From Pedobacter caeni (GTDB taxonomy: Bacteria > Bacteroidota > Bacteroidia > Sphingobacteriales > Sphingobacteriaceae), in NCBI RefSeq assembly GCF_900129215.1, contig NZ_FQUQ01000002.1, forward strand, positions 248,001 through 312,000: DNA of 64,000 nucleotides. The letters run 5' to 3'. The translations under genes were made by a program, and so were the position numbers. Numbering within the stretch: position 1 is the first letter of the stretch; each line of letters opens with the position of its first letter. A model generated the notes under the pieces. It did not search any database. It was not told where the DNA came from and saw nothing but the letters and a program-made list of their open reading frames with translations. This document shows, piece by piece, positions 34,105 through 42,734 of this stretch.

Positions 34105-35265
34105 TTAAGGGTTGAAAATCAACATGATAAATAATGCAAATAGAGTCATGTGCATGATTCCTGAGACAGGAGTTGTCCTTTTTCCGAGGAAAGTGAGCGC
34201 GCTCAGGCCAACTGTGATCAGGAACAGAACCGTTTCGGTAGGAGATATCCCAAAAATCACGGTTTTGCCTGTAATCAAGCCTATGATCAGTACTGCAGGA
34301 ACCGTCAGACCAACCGTGCATACGAAAGCCCCATGACAAAGGTTGATTGCCCTCTGAGTTTCGTTATTCAGGGCTGCTTTTACTGCGGTAATGGATTCGG
34401 GAGTAAAGACGATGATGGCGATCAGTACTCCTCCAAGGAAAGGGGGAAGTTCTGCGGCTTTTATTCCATAATCCACAACCGCTGCCATATTGTGAGACAA
34501 CAATACGATCGGCAGGATCATCGCAATCAATACCATTGAGCGTATCAAAATCTCCTGGTTATTGCGCGGAGCAGTTTCCTTCCGGCTTTCTTTTGTGGAG
34601 AAGAAATGGATTTCCATCGCTCCTTTCTGTGGCTGCAGGTAAAGGTGTCTGTAGCTGCTCATCTGAAAGATCAGGAATACTCCATAAATGACCACCACTA
34701 AAGCCGATATAAAGATGGCTTGTCCGGTACTGAAAGTACCGCTTCCCATTCCGATAATTGTGTTTGGCAAAATCAGGGACATGCCGCCCAATAGCACAAT
34801 CATTGAGATATAGGTAAGCGTTCCCTGAGCATTGTATTCCTGTTCACCATGCTTTAAGCTGCCCAGCAATATACACAAGCCAACCACGAGATTCATGATG
34901 ATCATCATCACAGAAAAAATGGAATCCTTTCCAATAGTTGGGAACTCTCCGGGACCGAGCATCACTGCGGCGATAAGTATCACTTCAATAGCCAGAATGG
35001 AGAGGGTGAGGATCAGTGTGCCATAAGGTTCACCTAATTTTATCGCCAGTTCATCTGCTTCCTTAACTACGCCAAATGATGCCGTAACGATGGTTCCCAA
35101 TAAGGCAATAAAGACGAAAACAGCAGCCGTAGTGGAGCTGTTTTCGTTAAAAAACGAATCTCCAAAAAAATAGAATATCGCTACCACCAGCCATATGATG
35201 GCTAAACGTATCCTTGTAGAAGTTGGAAAAACCGGGGTTAATCCCCTGGATTGATTTACAGACAT
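34105..35265 (-). CDS. ChaA-like Ca2+(Na+/K+)/H+ antiporter
   Basis: This is a CaCA-superfamily cation/proton antiporter of 386 residues with about eleven hydrophobic segments. The two alpha-repeat signatures are GEPYGTLILTLSILAIEVILIAAVM (about 78-102) and FTPESITAVKAALNNETQRAINLCHGAFVCTVGLTVPAVLIIGLITG (about 290-335), with the acidic residues that coordinate cations. It would expel Ca2+, Na+ or K+ in exchange for protons during alkaline or salt stress. It forms an operon with the DHS-like gene 23 bases downstream. The promoter and an inverted repeat lie immediately upstream (35267-35332). Confidence 0.92.
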   Translation of the reverse strand: MSVNQSRGLTPVFPTSTRIRLAIIWLVVAIFYFFGDSFFNENSSTTAAVFVFIALLGTIVTASFGVVKEADELAIKLGEPYGTLILTLSILAIEVILIAAVMLGPGEFPTIGKDSIFSVMMIIMNLVVGLCILLGSLKHGEQEYNAQGTLTYISMIVLLGGMSLILPNTIIGMGSGTFSTGQAIFISALVVVIYGVFLIFQMSSYRHLYLQPQKGAMEIHFFSTKESRKETAPRNNQEILIRSMVLIAMILPIVLLSHNMAAVVDYGIKAAELPPFLGGVLIAIIVFTPESITAVKAALNNETQRAINLCHGAFVCTVGLTVPAVLIIGLITGKTVIFGISPTETVLFLITVGLSALTFLGKRTTPVSGIMHMTLFALFIMLIFNP

Positions 35266-35266
35266 A

Positions 35267-35309
35267 ATTTTGCACCATCATTATTTTATAATAGATGATG
35301 ATGCAAAAT
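35267..35309 (-). promoter_or_regulatory. Inverted repeat spanning the chaA leader and -7 box
   Basis: Arms ATTTTGCACCATCAT and ATGATGATGCAAAAT (one mismatch) enclose a 13-base loop. One arm overlaps the -7 box at 35304-35311 and the other ends 1 base before the start codon. It can be a repressor operator or an RNA structure covering the ribosome landing site. Confidence 0.6.
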
Positions 35310-35332
35310 TATACCTTGAAAGACGGAACAAA
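35304..35332 (-). promoter_or_regulatory. Promoter of the chaA-DHS operon
   Basis: On the minus strand TTTG (35332-35329), exactly 17 bases, then TAATTTTG (35311-35304) matches the Bacteroidota consensus TTTG-N17-TAnnTTTG, 38 bases before the start codon. Confidence 0.75.
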
Positions 35333-35364
35333 TTTATCCTATGATAAATAATGGAGGTGGTTAT

Positions 35365-35925
35365 TTATTTTTCCTTACGGATCCGGCTCAGGCTTACCTG
35401 TGTGATTCCAAGGTAGGAGGCTATAAATTTCAGGGGCACTCTTTGCAAAAGGCTGGGCCTTGTACAAATCAGCTCATCATAGCGTTGTTTGGCCGATTGC
35501 AATTCTCTTGAGATCAGTCTTTTTTCGATCTTTACCAGTTCTTTTTCTGCCAGCTTCCTGCCCCAGTTAGAGATGTGGATGTCTGTTTTAAAGAGTTCCT
35601 GAAGATCCCTGATGTGGACCTCATAGAAGTCACAGTTTTCCAGTAGCTCCACATGCTCATAGCCTTTGTTGTTTTCGACATAACTTTGCATGGAGAGTAC
35701 GGTTTCTCCTTCCTCACCGAACCAGAATGTGATGTCATTTTCTCCTGGGGTTGCAAAAGCCCTTACCACTCCTTTTTTGATGAAAAAGGTCTTTTTTTCT
35801 ATTTTTCCGGCTCTTAATATGATATGTCCCTTCGGATAGCTCACTTCATTGATGTATTCGCACATCTTCGTGATCGATTCCGGAGGAAGCGGATAAATTT
35901 CAGTTAATATCTGGCTGATTTCCAT
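35365..35925 (-). CDS. Crp/Fnr-family transcriptional regulator (second)
   Basis: This is a 186-residue regulator with an N-terminal cyclic-nucleotide-binding-like beta roll (YPKGHIILRAGKIEKKTFFIKKGVVRAFATPGENDITFWFGEEGE) and a C-terminal helix-turn-helix (RVPLKFIASYLGITQVSLSRIRKEK). The recognition helix TQVSLSR lacks the RE pair of the Crp at 31010, so it should read a different DNA site. It lies directly upstream of the antiporter-DHS operon on the same strand, with 99 bases containing that operon's promoter and inverted repeat. It is the best candidate for that operator's regulator. Confidence 0.92.
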   Translation of the reverse strand: MEISQILTEIYPLPPESITKMCEYINEVSYPKGHIILRAGKIEKKTFFIKKGVVRAFATPGENDITFWFGEEGETVLSMQSYVENNKGYEHVELLENCDFYEVHIRDLQELFKTDIHISNWGRKLAEKELVKIEKRLISRELQSAKQRYDELICTRPSLLQRVPLKFIASYLGITQVSLSRIRKEK

Positions 35926-36064
35926 ATAAGGATTAAAAGTAATTTAAAAGGGTGTAGCTGTTGGTATGACTAAAAACTTTTAAAGTTAGTCCCATTTTTC
36001 AGAATCCGGCAAAATTAAAATACTGCAGTCAATAAGTTTAGTATATTTTAATGAAACGATCCGT

Positions 36065-36089
36065 TATATTTGCCGCTAATTTATATTTG
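36065..36089 (+). promoter_or_regulatory. Tandem -7 boxes upstream of the glycan cassette
   Basis: Two exact TATATTTG matches to TAnnTTTG (36065-36072 and 36082-36089) lie 17 bases apart, about 130 bases before the GT87 start. No clear TTTG -33 element pairs with either. Confidence 0.45.
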
Positions 36090-36214
36090 TTTCTTAGTGA
36101 GCTGTTTTAGTAAAATAAATATATAAATGCTATAGTGAGCATTAAAACTGATTGAACCGTTTTACTTATTTATTGAAATCAAGCGCAAACAAAAAAACCG
36201 AATCTTATTAAACT

Positions 36215-37411
36215 ATGTCATCAACATCGATTACCGATAAACCTCAAAATCGCATACTGGCCTTTATTCTGGATAAAAGAGTGGTGTTTGGATTGTATAT
36301 GCTCATTGCAATCGTTTCAGCTGTGAAACAATATTTACACGGTAGCTATAACAACTATAAGATTTTTAAGTATGTCTTTTGGCATAGTTTAGAAGAGGTT
36401 AACCTTTACCTGCAATATCCCGCACAATACTTCGACAGCAATCATTATGGTCCGTTCTTTTCCTTGCTGATTGCCCCATTTGCCATATTGCCGGATAGTA
36501 TTGGGGCTGTATTGTGGAATGTTTGTAATGCGTTGATCTTATATTGGGGGATATATAATCTTCCCATTAAACTCAAACAGCAATCATGGGTGGCAATTAT
36601 TTGTTTACATGAGGTACTGACTTCATTATTGAGTTTTCAATTCAATGTTGGCCTTACCGGATTGATCCTGCTTTCATTTTCTTATATCTTCAGGCAACAG
36701 GAGGTTAAAGCGGTGGTCATGATTGTCGTCGGGTTTTTAGTAAAATTATATGGAATCGTTGGATTGGCTTTTTTCTTCTTTTCTCAAAAGAAAACAAAGT
36801 TTGTCATCAGCGGATTGGTTTTACTGCCTTTACTGGCCTTTCTGCCCGCAATTCTTTCTGATCTTGGTTTTGTCTCTACTTCTTATGGAGATTGGAGAGA
36901 CTCACTTGTTCATAAAAATTCATTGAATGCCTCATTAGTTTCTATGCAGGACATTTCCCTGATGGGGATGGTGAGACGGATTTCAGGTGATGCTTCTATT
37001 CCAAATATGCCTTTTCTATTAGGTGGACTGGTTTTGTTTGCGCTGCCTTATCTCCGTGTTAGTCAATATAAAAGCAAGGATTTTCAACTGATGCTATTGA
37101 GTTCTGTATTGATTTTTACGGTGATCTTCAGCAGTGGTTCTGAGTCTCCGACTTATATTATTGCAATGCTTGGAGTGGCGATTTGGTTTATAATTCAACC
37201 CGATCCAAAGAAATGGTGGATCATTGCCTTATTCGTTTTTGCGGTGCTTCTAACCAGTTTTTCTCCTTCGGATTTATTTCCAAGATTTATTAGAAAAACC
37301 TATATTATTCCTTATTCCTTAAAAGCATTACCTTGTGTATTGGTTTGGTTCGCTATTGTATACCAAATGCTTACTGTAGATTTCAGAAAACCGATTCCGG
37401 CGCATGACTAA
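36215..37411 (+). CDS. GT87-type (DUF2029) integral membrane glycosyltransferase
   Basis: This 398-residue polytopic membrane protein has about ten hydrophobic segments and resembles the GT87/DUF2029 polyprenyl-phosphate-dependent mannosyltransferase group. Early features include an extracytoplasmic loop HGSYNNYKIFKYVFWHSLEEVNLYLQYPAQYFDSNHYGPFFSLLIAPFAILPDSIGAVLWNVCNALIL, where the acidic EE and the YGP region are typical of GT-C enzymes. Such enzymes transfer a sugar from a lipid-linked donor at the outer face of the membrane. It overlaps the following GT2 gene by 8 bases. Confidence 0.85.
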   Translation: MSSTSITDKPQNRILAFILDKRVVFGLYMLIAIVSAVKQYLHGSYNNYKIFKYVFWHSLEEVNLYLQYPAQYFDSNHYGPFFSLLIAPFAILPDSIGAVLWNVCNALILYWGIYNLPIKLKQQSWVAIICLHEVLTSLLSFQFNVGLTGLILLSFSYIFRQQEVKAVVMIVVGFLVKLYGIVGLAFFFFSQKKTKFVISGLVLLPLLAFLPAILSDLGFVSTSYGDWRDSLVHKNSLNASLVSMQDISLMGMVRRISGDASIPNMPFLLGGLVLFALPYLRVSQYKSKDFQLMLLSSVLIFTVIFSSGSESPTYIIAMLGVAIWFIIQPDPKKWWIIALFVFAVLLTSFSPSDLFPRFIRKTYIIPYSLKALPCVLVWFAIVYQMLTVDFRKPIPAHD

Positions 37412-38342
37412 TCAAAAGTTGATATCTATTGTTATTCCTGCTTATAATGAAGCAGAGAATATCCCTGTAATTGCTGCAGGTATAAAAGCTGTCTTTGAGG
37501 GCTTATCTGGCTATTTATTTGAGATTATTTTTGTGGCCGACGGCTGTACTGATCGTTCAATGGCGGTATTAGAAATGATGGCACAACACAGTGATCATAT
37601 TTTTTACGTTGAATTTTCCCGAAATTTTGGGCATCAGCTGGCGGTTAAGGCCGGAATGGACCATGCACGTGGAGCAGGCGTGATCTGTATGGATGGTGAT
37701 ATGCAGCATCCTCCGGAGCTGATTCCGCAACTCATCGAAAAGTGGGAGGAAGGATATGAAGTGGTATATACGATAAGAAAAGAGGATAAAAGGTTGCCCT
37801 TCAAAAAGCGGTTCACTTCCAGGGTATTTTATCAGGTATTGAACAGGTTGGCTTCTGTTGAATTAGAGCAGGGGGCTTCAGACTTCAGGCTGCTGGACCG
37901 GAAAGTGGTGGATGTGTTTAAGGAATTTCATGAAAATGAACCTTTTTTAAGAGGATTGGTAAAATGGATCGGCTTTAAACAATACGCGGTTACTTATGAA
38001 CCCGCAGCACGATTTTCAGGACATTCCAAATATTCTTTTAAAAAAATGATCCGTTTAGCCTTGCAGGGAGTGACTTCCTTCTCGATTAAACCACTTTATA
38101 ATGTCGTTTATTTAGGTTTTGCATTTTCCGGGATATCCGTGTTATATTTGCCCTATGTGCTCTATGCCTTTTACATTGGACACGAGGTGTCTGGCTGGGC
38201 TTCCCTGATCATGACCATCGCGTTTTTTGGTGGGCTGCAGCTGATCATCCTTGGTATTATAGGAATCTACATTGGAAAGATGTTTATGCAGGTTAAATTA
38301 AGGCCTAATTACATCGTCCGGTCAACGAATATAAAAATATAA
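37404..38342 (+). CDS. DPM1/GtrB-like family 2 glycosyltransferase
   Basis: This is a polyisoprenyl-phosphate sugar synthase of 312 residues. The GT2 domain shows IVIPAYNEAENIPVI, the DGCTD nucleotide-binding motif, VICMDGDMQHPPELIPQLI (DxD) and SDFRLLDRKVVDVFKEF. Two C-terminal membrane helices (about 232-257 and 266-290) are the GtrB/DPM arrangement. It would load a sugar onto undecaprenyl phosphate at the cytosolic face, supplying the GT87 enzyme encoded immediately upstream. Start overlaps the preceding gene's end by 8 bases. Confidence 0.93.
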   Translation: MTNQKLISIVIPAYNEAENIPVIAAGIKAVFEGLSGYLFEIIFVADGCTDRSMAVLEMMAQHSDHIFYVEFSRNFGHQLAVKAGMDHARGAGVICMDGDMQHPPELIPQLIEKWEEGYEVVYTIRKEDKRLPFKKRFTSRVFYQVLNRLASVELEQGASDFRLLDRKVVDVFKEFHENEPFLRGLVKWIGFKQYAVTYEPAARFSGHSKYSFKKMIRLALQGVTSFSIKPLYNVVYLGFAFSGISVLYLPYVLYAFYIGHEVSGWASLIMTIAFFGGLQLIILGIIGIYIGKMFMQVKLRPNYIVRSTNIKI

Positions 38343-38352
38343 AGAAAAACAC

Positions 38353-39138
38353 GTGATACTACTTAGTTTCGATATTGAAGAGTTTGATATGCCCTTTGAA
38401 TATCAAAAAGAGATCTCCTTTCAGGACCAGATGGATATATCAATTGCAGGGACAGAGGCGATATTGGATATATTGGAGCGTCATGGTGTAAAGGCAACTT
38501 TTTTCAGCACCGTAGTTTTTGCACAACATGCCTTGCCTACGATCCAGCGTTTACTGGCAGCAGGGCATGAACTGGCTTCTCATGGTTATTATCATTCTGA
38601 CTTTAAGACGGAGCATCTCCGTTCTTCAAGAATTGAATTGGAAAAGATCATTCAGGCCCCGGTTCTTGGCTACAGGATGGCAAGGATGCAACCTACAGAC
38701 GATCTGGAGATACAAAAGGCCGGATACCTGTACAATAGTTCCGTTAATCCAACCTGGTTGCCCGGTCGTTATAACAACCTGCATATCTCCAGAACCTATT
38801 TTAAGACAGATCAGGTCTTGCAAATCCCGGCTTCAGTAACGCCTTTAGTACGGTTCCCATTGTTCTGGTTATCTTTTCATAATCTTCCTTTATGGTTGTA
38901 TGTGGCGCTGGCACGCTGGACAACAAAAGTAGACGGCTACCTGAATGTTTATTTCCATCCATGGGAATTTACAGATCTGGACGACAAAGAGCGATTTGGT
39001 TTTCCAGGCTATGTAAGGAAAAACACTGGTTCAAAAATGATCGGCAGGATGGACCAGTTTATCCATAAATTAAAACAGAAAAAAGCTGAATTTGTGACAT
39101 TCTCTTCGTTTGTAAAGGCGGTATCCAAACCACAATAA
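38353..39138 (+). CDS. Polysaccharide deacetylase (CE4) family protein
   Basis: This is a 261-residue CE4-type deacetylase domain protein without a signal peptide. The first block is LLSFDIEEFDMPFEYQ with the catalytic/metal Asp pair, then KATFFSTVVFAQH, the metal-binding His motif ELASHGYYHSDF, and GYRMARMQ. A late VYFHPWEFTD block is typical of the PIG-L-unrelated, cytosolic deacetylase subgroup with a DUF3473-like tail. It starts with GTG, 10 bases after the GT2 gene. It would de-N-acetylate a sugar or lipid-linked intermediate made by the cassette. Confidence 0.9.
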   Translation: MILLSFDIEEFDMPFEYQKEISFQDQMDISIAGTEAILDILERHGVKATFFSTVVFAQHALPTIQRLLAAGHELASHGYYHSDFKTEHLRSSRIELEKIIQAPVLGYRMARMQPTDDLEIQKAGYLYNSSVNPTWLPGRYNNLHISRTYFKTDQVLQIPASVTPLVRFPLFWLSFHNLPLWLYVALARWTTKVDGYLNVYFHPWEFTDLDDKERFGFPGYVRKNTGSKMIGRMDQFIHKLKQKKAEFVTFSSFVKAVSKPQ

Positions 39139-39143
39139 GGGAG

Positions 39144-40022
39144 ATGAAAATGCCGAAAAATCTTTTCTCCATTTTCAAAATCCTGATCAAGCTCCTGCTT
39201 ACCGCTGGTGCTTTATATTGGGTGTTTTCGAATGTGGATACTAAAGCGCTGGGTGCTACACTTGCACAAGCTGACCCGATTATGCTGTTCGGATCTTTTA
39301 TTGCGTTCTTCTTTTCGCAATTGTTTGCTTCCTCACGTGTCAGGACTTTCTTTGAATGTATTGGAATAGAACTTTCCGAATGGCTGAATTATAAATTGTA
39401 TCTGCTGGGCATGTTTTACAATATGTTTCTTCCGGGAGGTATAGGTGGTGATGGATATAAGATCTTCCTGCTGCGGAAAGACTATGGCGTAGAAACCCGT
39501 AAGTTGGTCATGGCCGTTTTCATGGATAAGCTGAGTGGTTTGTGGGCGCTTACAATATTGCTGTTGGTCTTATTGTCTAATGTGTCAGGATTACCGGTAC
39601 CGGCTTATTGGGCCTGGTTACTGATTGGCGCAGGAACTGCGGGATATTATTTAATGCTGAGGTTATGGTTTAAGCAATATAGCGGCTCTTTTGTGAAGAT
39701 ACATCTGAAAGCATTGGGTGGACAGACCTGTCAGTTGCTGTGCGCCTTGTTTATCCTTTATACTTTACGGGTGGAGGGAGCTTTGCTTCCCTATTTGTTG
39801 CTTTTTATGGCTTCGTCTTTATTGGCTTTGTTTCCTTTAACAATAGGAGGGCTGGGGGCGAGGGAACTGGTGTTTATGTATGGAGCTAAATATTTTGTAC
39901 TTGACCCCCAGATCGCGATCACGATCAGTTTACTTTTCTATAGCATATCCGCATTGTCATCATTACCGGGTGCATATTTTGTTTTTCATACAAAAACACT
40001 GAGTAAGGATTATGTAGGTTAA
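39144..40022 (+). CDS. UPF0104/LPG-synthase-transmembrane (AglD-like) flippase-type protein
   Basis: This 292-residue membrane protein has about seven to eight hydrophobic segments and belongs to the lysylphosphatidylglycerol-synthetase TM / flippase-like family. The conserved core is LYLLGMFYNMFLPGGIGGDGYKIFLLRKDYG, followed by VMAVFMDKLSGLWALTILL and LTIGGLGARELVFMYGA. Members transport or modify lipid-linked substrates. An AGG-GAG like Shine-Dalgarno precedes the ATG. It closes the four-gene cassette 5 bases after the deacetylase. Confidence 0.9.
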   Translation: MKMPKNLFSIFKILIKLLLTAGALYWVFSNVDTKALGATLAQADPIMLFGSFIAFFFSQLFASSRVRTFFECIGIELSEWLNYKLYLLGMFYNMFLPGGIGGDGYKIFLLRKDYGVETRKLVMAVFMDKLSGLWALTILLLVLLSNVSGLPVPAYWAWLLIGAGTAGYYLMLRLWFKQYSGSFVKIHLKALGGQTCQLLCALFILYTLRVEGALLPYLLLFMASSLLALFPLTIGGLGARELVFMYGAKYFVLDPQIAITISLLFYSISALSSLPGAYFVFHTKTLSKDYVG

Positions 40023-40075
40023 GACCTTTTGGAGCATCAAAAAAATAGCGGGTATTCTGGTATTTCTAATAGCTG

Positions 40076-40120
40076 AATGCGACAGGAAACGCACCATTAA
40101 GGGTTGTTTCCTGTCGCATT
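40076..40120. terminator. Bidirectional terminator between glycan cassette and alkaline phosphatase
   Basis: A perfect 15-bp inverted repeat (AATGCGACAGGAAAC / GTTTCCTGTCGCATT) with a 15-base loop lies between convergent genes. Confidence 0.8.
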
Positions 40121-40138
40121 GAGTTAAATGGGTTCTGA

Positions 40139-41200
40139 CTATTTGAAGTTCATCAATTTCATGAATTTCGCAAAAATGGTATGGTTATCATAAATTCCCA
40201 TAAAACTTTCAGCTCCGGGGCCAAAAGCAAATACAGGGACCATTACTCCGGTATGGTCGTCAGTAGAAAACTTACCACTGATTTCGCCTGTTTTCAGATT
40301 GCCATCGGTAATCGTTAATCCACCGGTTTCATGATCAGCGGTAACCACCACCAGGGTTTGGCCGTCTTTTTCTGCAAAATCAAGTGCTGCACCTATGGCC
40401 TGATCAAAGTCGATCAGTTCTTCGGTTACATAAGGCAGATCATTGGCATGTCCGCCATCATCAATCTTGGAGCCTTCGACCATCAGAAAAAAACCTTTAG
40501 AATTCTGTTTCAATATCGAAATGGCCGTTTTCTCTGTTTGTAACAGCTGATTTTTTCGCTGGGCTACCCGATCTTCCTTTACTAATCCGATCAGTTTACC
40601 GCTTTTGACCTGAACAATATCTGTGGTCGTAGATTTAAACTGGTATCCTTTTTTCTCCAGTTCGCTGATGAGGTTACGCCCGTCTTTTCTGTTGTTAAAG
40701 CGACTGGTCCCGGCACCGATGAGTACATCTAAATCTGACTGGACGTATGCTGCTGCAATCTCTTCAGAAAGGTCGCGGGAAGGCTGGTGCGCTGCGAAGG
40801 TTGCCGGGGTAGCATCGGTAACATCTGTAGTGACTACAATCCCGGTTGACAGCCCGTTTTTCTTTGCAATTTCCATGATGGTTGGCTTAGGTCTTTTCAG
40901 CGTATCTACTCCAATTGCACCATTGTAGGTCTTTTCGCCGATGGAAAAAGCAGTAGCTCCTGCCGCAGATTCGGTGATGTAATCACTGGCAGAATTGGTT
41001 TTAGAAAAACCGATACATTTAAAGCGTTCCAGGTTCAGTTTGCCTTTGTTGGCCGTAAGTCCGGCATAGATTTGCGTGGTACCCATACCATCCCCGATCA
41101 TAAATATAATGTTCCTGATCTTTTTTGCCGAAGCAGGTTGATCTTGTGCATAACCGGAGATGCTGAAAAAGCATAGTGCAAGGACGAAGTATCTTTTCAT
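40139..41200 (-). CDS. Alkaline phosphatase, exported
   Basis: This is a PhoA-superfamily alkaline phosphatase of 353 residues with a signal peptide (MKRYFVLALCFFSISGYAQ). Visible active-site elements are the metal-binding Asp in IIFMIGDGMG, the nucleophile block YITESAAGATAFSIG, VVTTDVTDATPATFAAH, EGSKIDDGGHAND, VTADHETGGL and the final metal His in TDDHTGVMVPVFAFG. It releases inorganic phosphate from monoesters in the periplasm. It is the last gene of an operon with SusD 15 bases upstream, SusC, FecR and an ECF sigma factor. The gene symbol is withheld because several paralogous types exist. Confidence 0.94.
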   Translation of the reverse strand: MKRYFVLALCFFSISGYAQDQPASAKKIRNIIFMIGDGMGTTQIYAGLTANKGKLNLERFKCIGFSKTNSASDYITESAAGATAFSIGEKTYNGAIGVDTLKRPKPTIMEIAKKNGLSTGIVVTTDVTDATPATFAAHQPSRDLSEEIAAAYVQSDLDVLIGAGTSRFNNRKDGRNLISELEKKGYQFKSTTTDIVQVKSGKLIGLVKEDRVAQRKNQLLQTEKTAISILKQNSKGFFLMVEGSKIDDGGHANDLPYVTEELIDFDQAIGAALDFAEKDGQTLVVVTADHETGGLTITDGNLKTGEISGKFSTDDHTGVMVPVFAFGPGAESFMGIYDNHTIFAKFMKLMNFK

Positions 41201-41215
41201 ATGACTAAAATAATA

Positions 41216-42709
41216 TTAATATCCGGGATTTTGCTTAAGCACCCCGCGACTTAAATTAATCTGAGATTGTGGGACCGGAAACAATTCGTTGATGGTTGCT
41301 TTAAATTCCCGGCCTTTCTGATCGTTATATTTTTTAGCATAATCGCCAAGTACTTTTGCAGCTCTGTTGGTTCTGATCAGGTCAAAGAAACGAAATACCT
41401 CAGTTGCATATTCTACACGTTGTTCTTTCCAGATGGCTTCGCGAAGGAGTGTTTTATCCAGGGTGGTTACATCTGGTAAAATCTGTTCATTTCCTTCCCT
41501 TGCCCGTTTTCTGATTTCATTTAAAGTTTTCAAAGCTTCAGCAGCATGTCCATTTTCGTTTGCTGCTTCTGCATACCAAAGGAGGACATGTCCGAGACGG
41601 AATACATTCTGATCTTTACCTGAACTTTTTGGCTGATCCGGCATCTCATTTTTCAGGATCAGGTATTTTGTACACAGGTAGCCGGTAGGGCTTGTTCCTA
41701 CATCGGCAATGGTGCCATCCGGTAAAACATCACCCGTTTTATAGACGGTTGCTTTTTTACGGGGATCCATAGGCTCAAAAGCATCCACCAGATCCTGGGT
41801 AGGGGCGTCATATCCCCAGCCATAAGAAAGCGGGCCTCTTGTTCTGCCATCTCCATCACCTGAACCTTCCTCATCATAGAAACGGGCATCATACTGGAAA
41901 TTGATTTCAAAAATGCTTTCAGGGCCATATTCTCCGTCAATGGTGAAAAGGTGGTAGTAAACCGGATCCAGGCTGTATTTTCTGCTGTCAATGATTTTTT
42001 TTGTCCAGGTTTCTGTCTCTGTAAATTTTCCCTGCATGAGGTAAACCCTTGCCAATAATGCCTGAGCGGCACCCTTAGTCGCACGGCCATAATCTGCTTT
42101 ATCCTGGGCATCTCTGCTGGGCAGGTTTGGTTCAGCTTCCAGTAAATCTTTTTCAATCTGATTGTAGATCTCCTGTTTTGAATTCCTTGGAATGTTATAG
42201 TCGCTGAGTTTTTCCTGAAGCATCAGCGGGACACCTCCAAAGATCTGTACGAGATTGAAATAGTAATATGCACGCAGAAATTTGCCTTCTGCCACATAAG
42301 TGTTTTTTGTGGTTTCATCCATACCTTGTACGAAAGGTGACTTTTCGACAACCAGATTGCTGGCATGAATGCCCTGATATAAAGTAGACCAGGCATTTTC
42401 AAAAAAAGGATTGGTAGAATTTGCTACGAAATACTCTACCTGGATCATATCCGGGTTGTCTCCACCGTTTGCACGGGTATCATCCGAACAGACATCTCCA
42501 AATACCCATCTGACATAACCCGGGTAATTGGTCCTATAGTTAGACTGTAAGGTTTTATAGGCAGCAATCAGACCCTGTCGGGCAGTAGCGGGAGTGGTAA
42601 AGAACGTAGCCGTTGTTTGTTTGCCCTGAGGATTGATTTCAAGCAACTTTTTACATCCGCAAAAAGTTAGAACAAACAGAAGGAGAAAAGTGGTAAGAAG
42701 GTGTTTCAT
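41216..42709 (-). CDS. RagB/SusD-family nutrient-binding lipoprotein
   Basis: This is the surface lipoprotein partner of the upstream SusC. The signal peptide MKHLLTTFLLLFVLTFCGC places the lipidated Cys at about residue 19, followed by KKLLEINPQGKQTTATFFTTPATARQGLIAAYKTLQ, typical of the RagB/SusD class. The helical core includes AEGKFLRAYYYFNLVQIFGGVPLML, and the C-terminus has IWKEQRVEYATEVFRFFDLIRT and ELFPVPQSQINLSRGVLKQNPGY, a standard family ending. I chose ATG 42709 rather than the longer frame from 42748, which overlaps the SusC end. The neighbouring alkaline phosphatase suggests phosphorylated ligands. Confidence 0.95.
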   Translation of the reverse strand: MKHLLTTFLLLFVLTFCGCKKLLEINPQGKQTTATFFTTPATARQGLIAAYKTLQSNYRTNYPGYVRWVFGDVCSDDTRANGGDNPDMIQVEYFVANSTNPFFENAWSTLYQGIHASNLVVEKSPFVQGMDETTKNTYVAEGKFLRAYYYFNLVQIFGGVPLMLQEKLSDYNIPRNSKQEIYNQIEKDLLEAEPNLPSRDAQDKADYGRATKGAAQALLARVYLMQGKFTETETWTKKIIDSRKYSLDPVYYHLFTIDGEYGPESIFEINFQYDARFYDEEGSGDGDGRTRGPLSYGWGYDAPTQDLVDAFEPMDPRKKATVYKTGDVLPDGTIADVGTSPTGYLCTKYLILKNEMPDQPKSSGKDQNVFRLGHVLLWYAEAANENGHAAEALKTLNEIRKRAREGNEQILPDVTTLDKTLLREAIWKEQRVEYATEVFRFFDLIRTNRAAKVLGDYAKKYNDQKGREFKATINELFPVPQSQINLSRGVLKQNPGY

Positions 42710-42734
42710 CTCTTTATAATTTGATAGGTTAATT

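Noticed and set aside
33101..34339. Longer reading of the deoxyhypusine-synthase-like gene starting at 34339
   Set aside because: The extra 86 residues overlap the antiporter coding sequence in a different frame and do not look like a protein domain; ATG 34081 fits the family start.
34333..34539. Short plus-strand ORFs inside the antiporter and other genes
   Set aside because: They are shadow frames of strongly supported genes on the opposite strand with no domain content.
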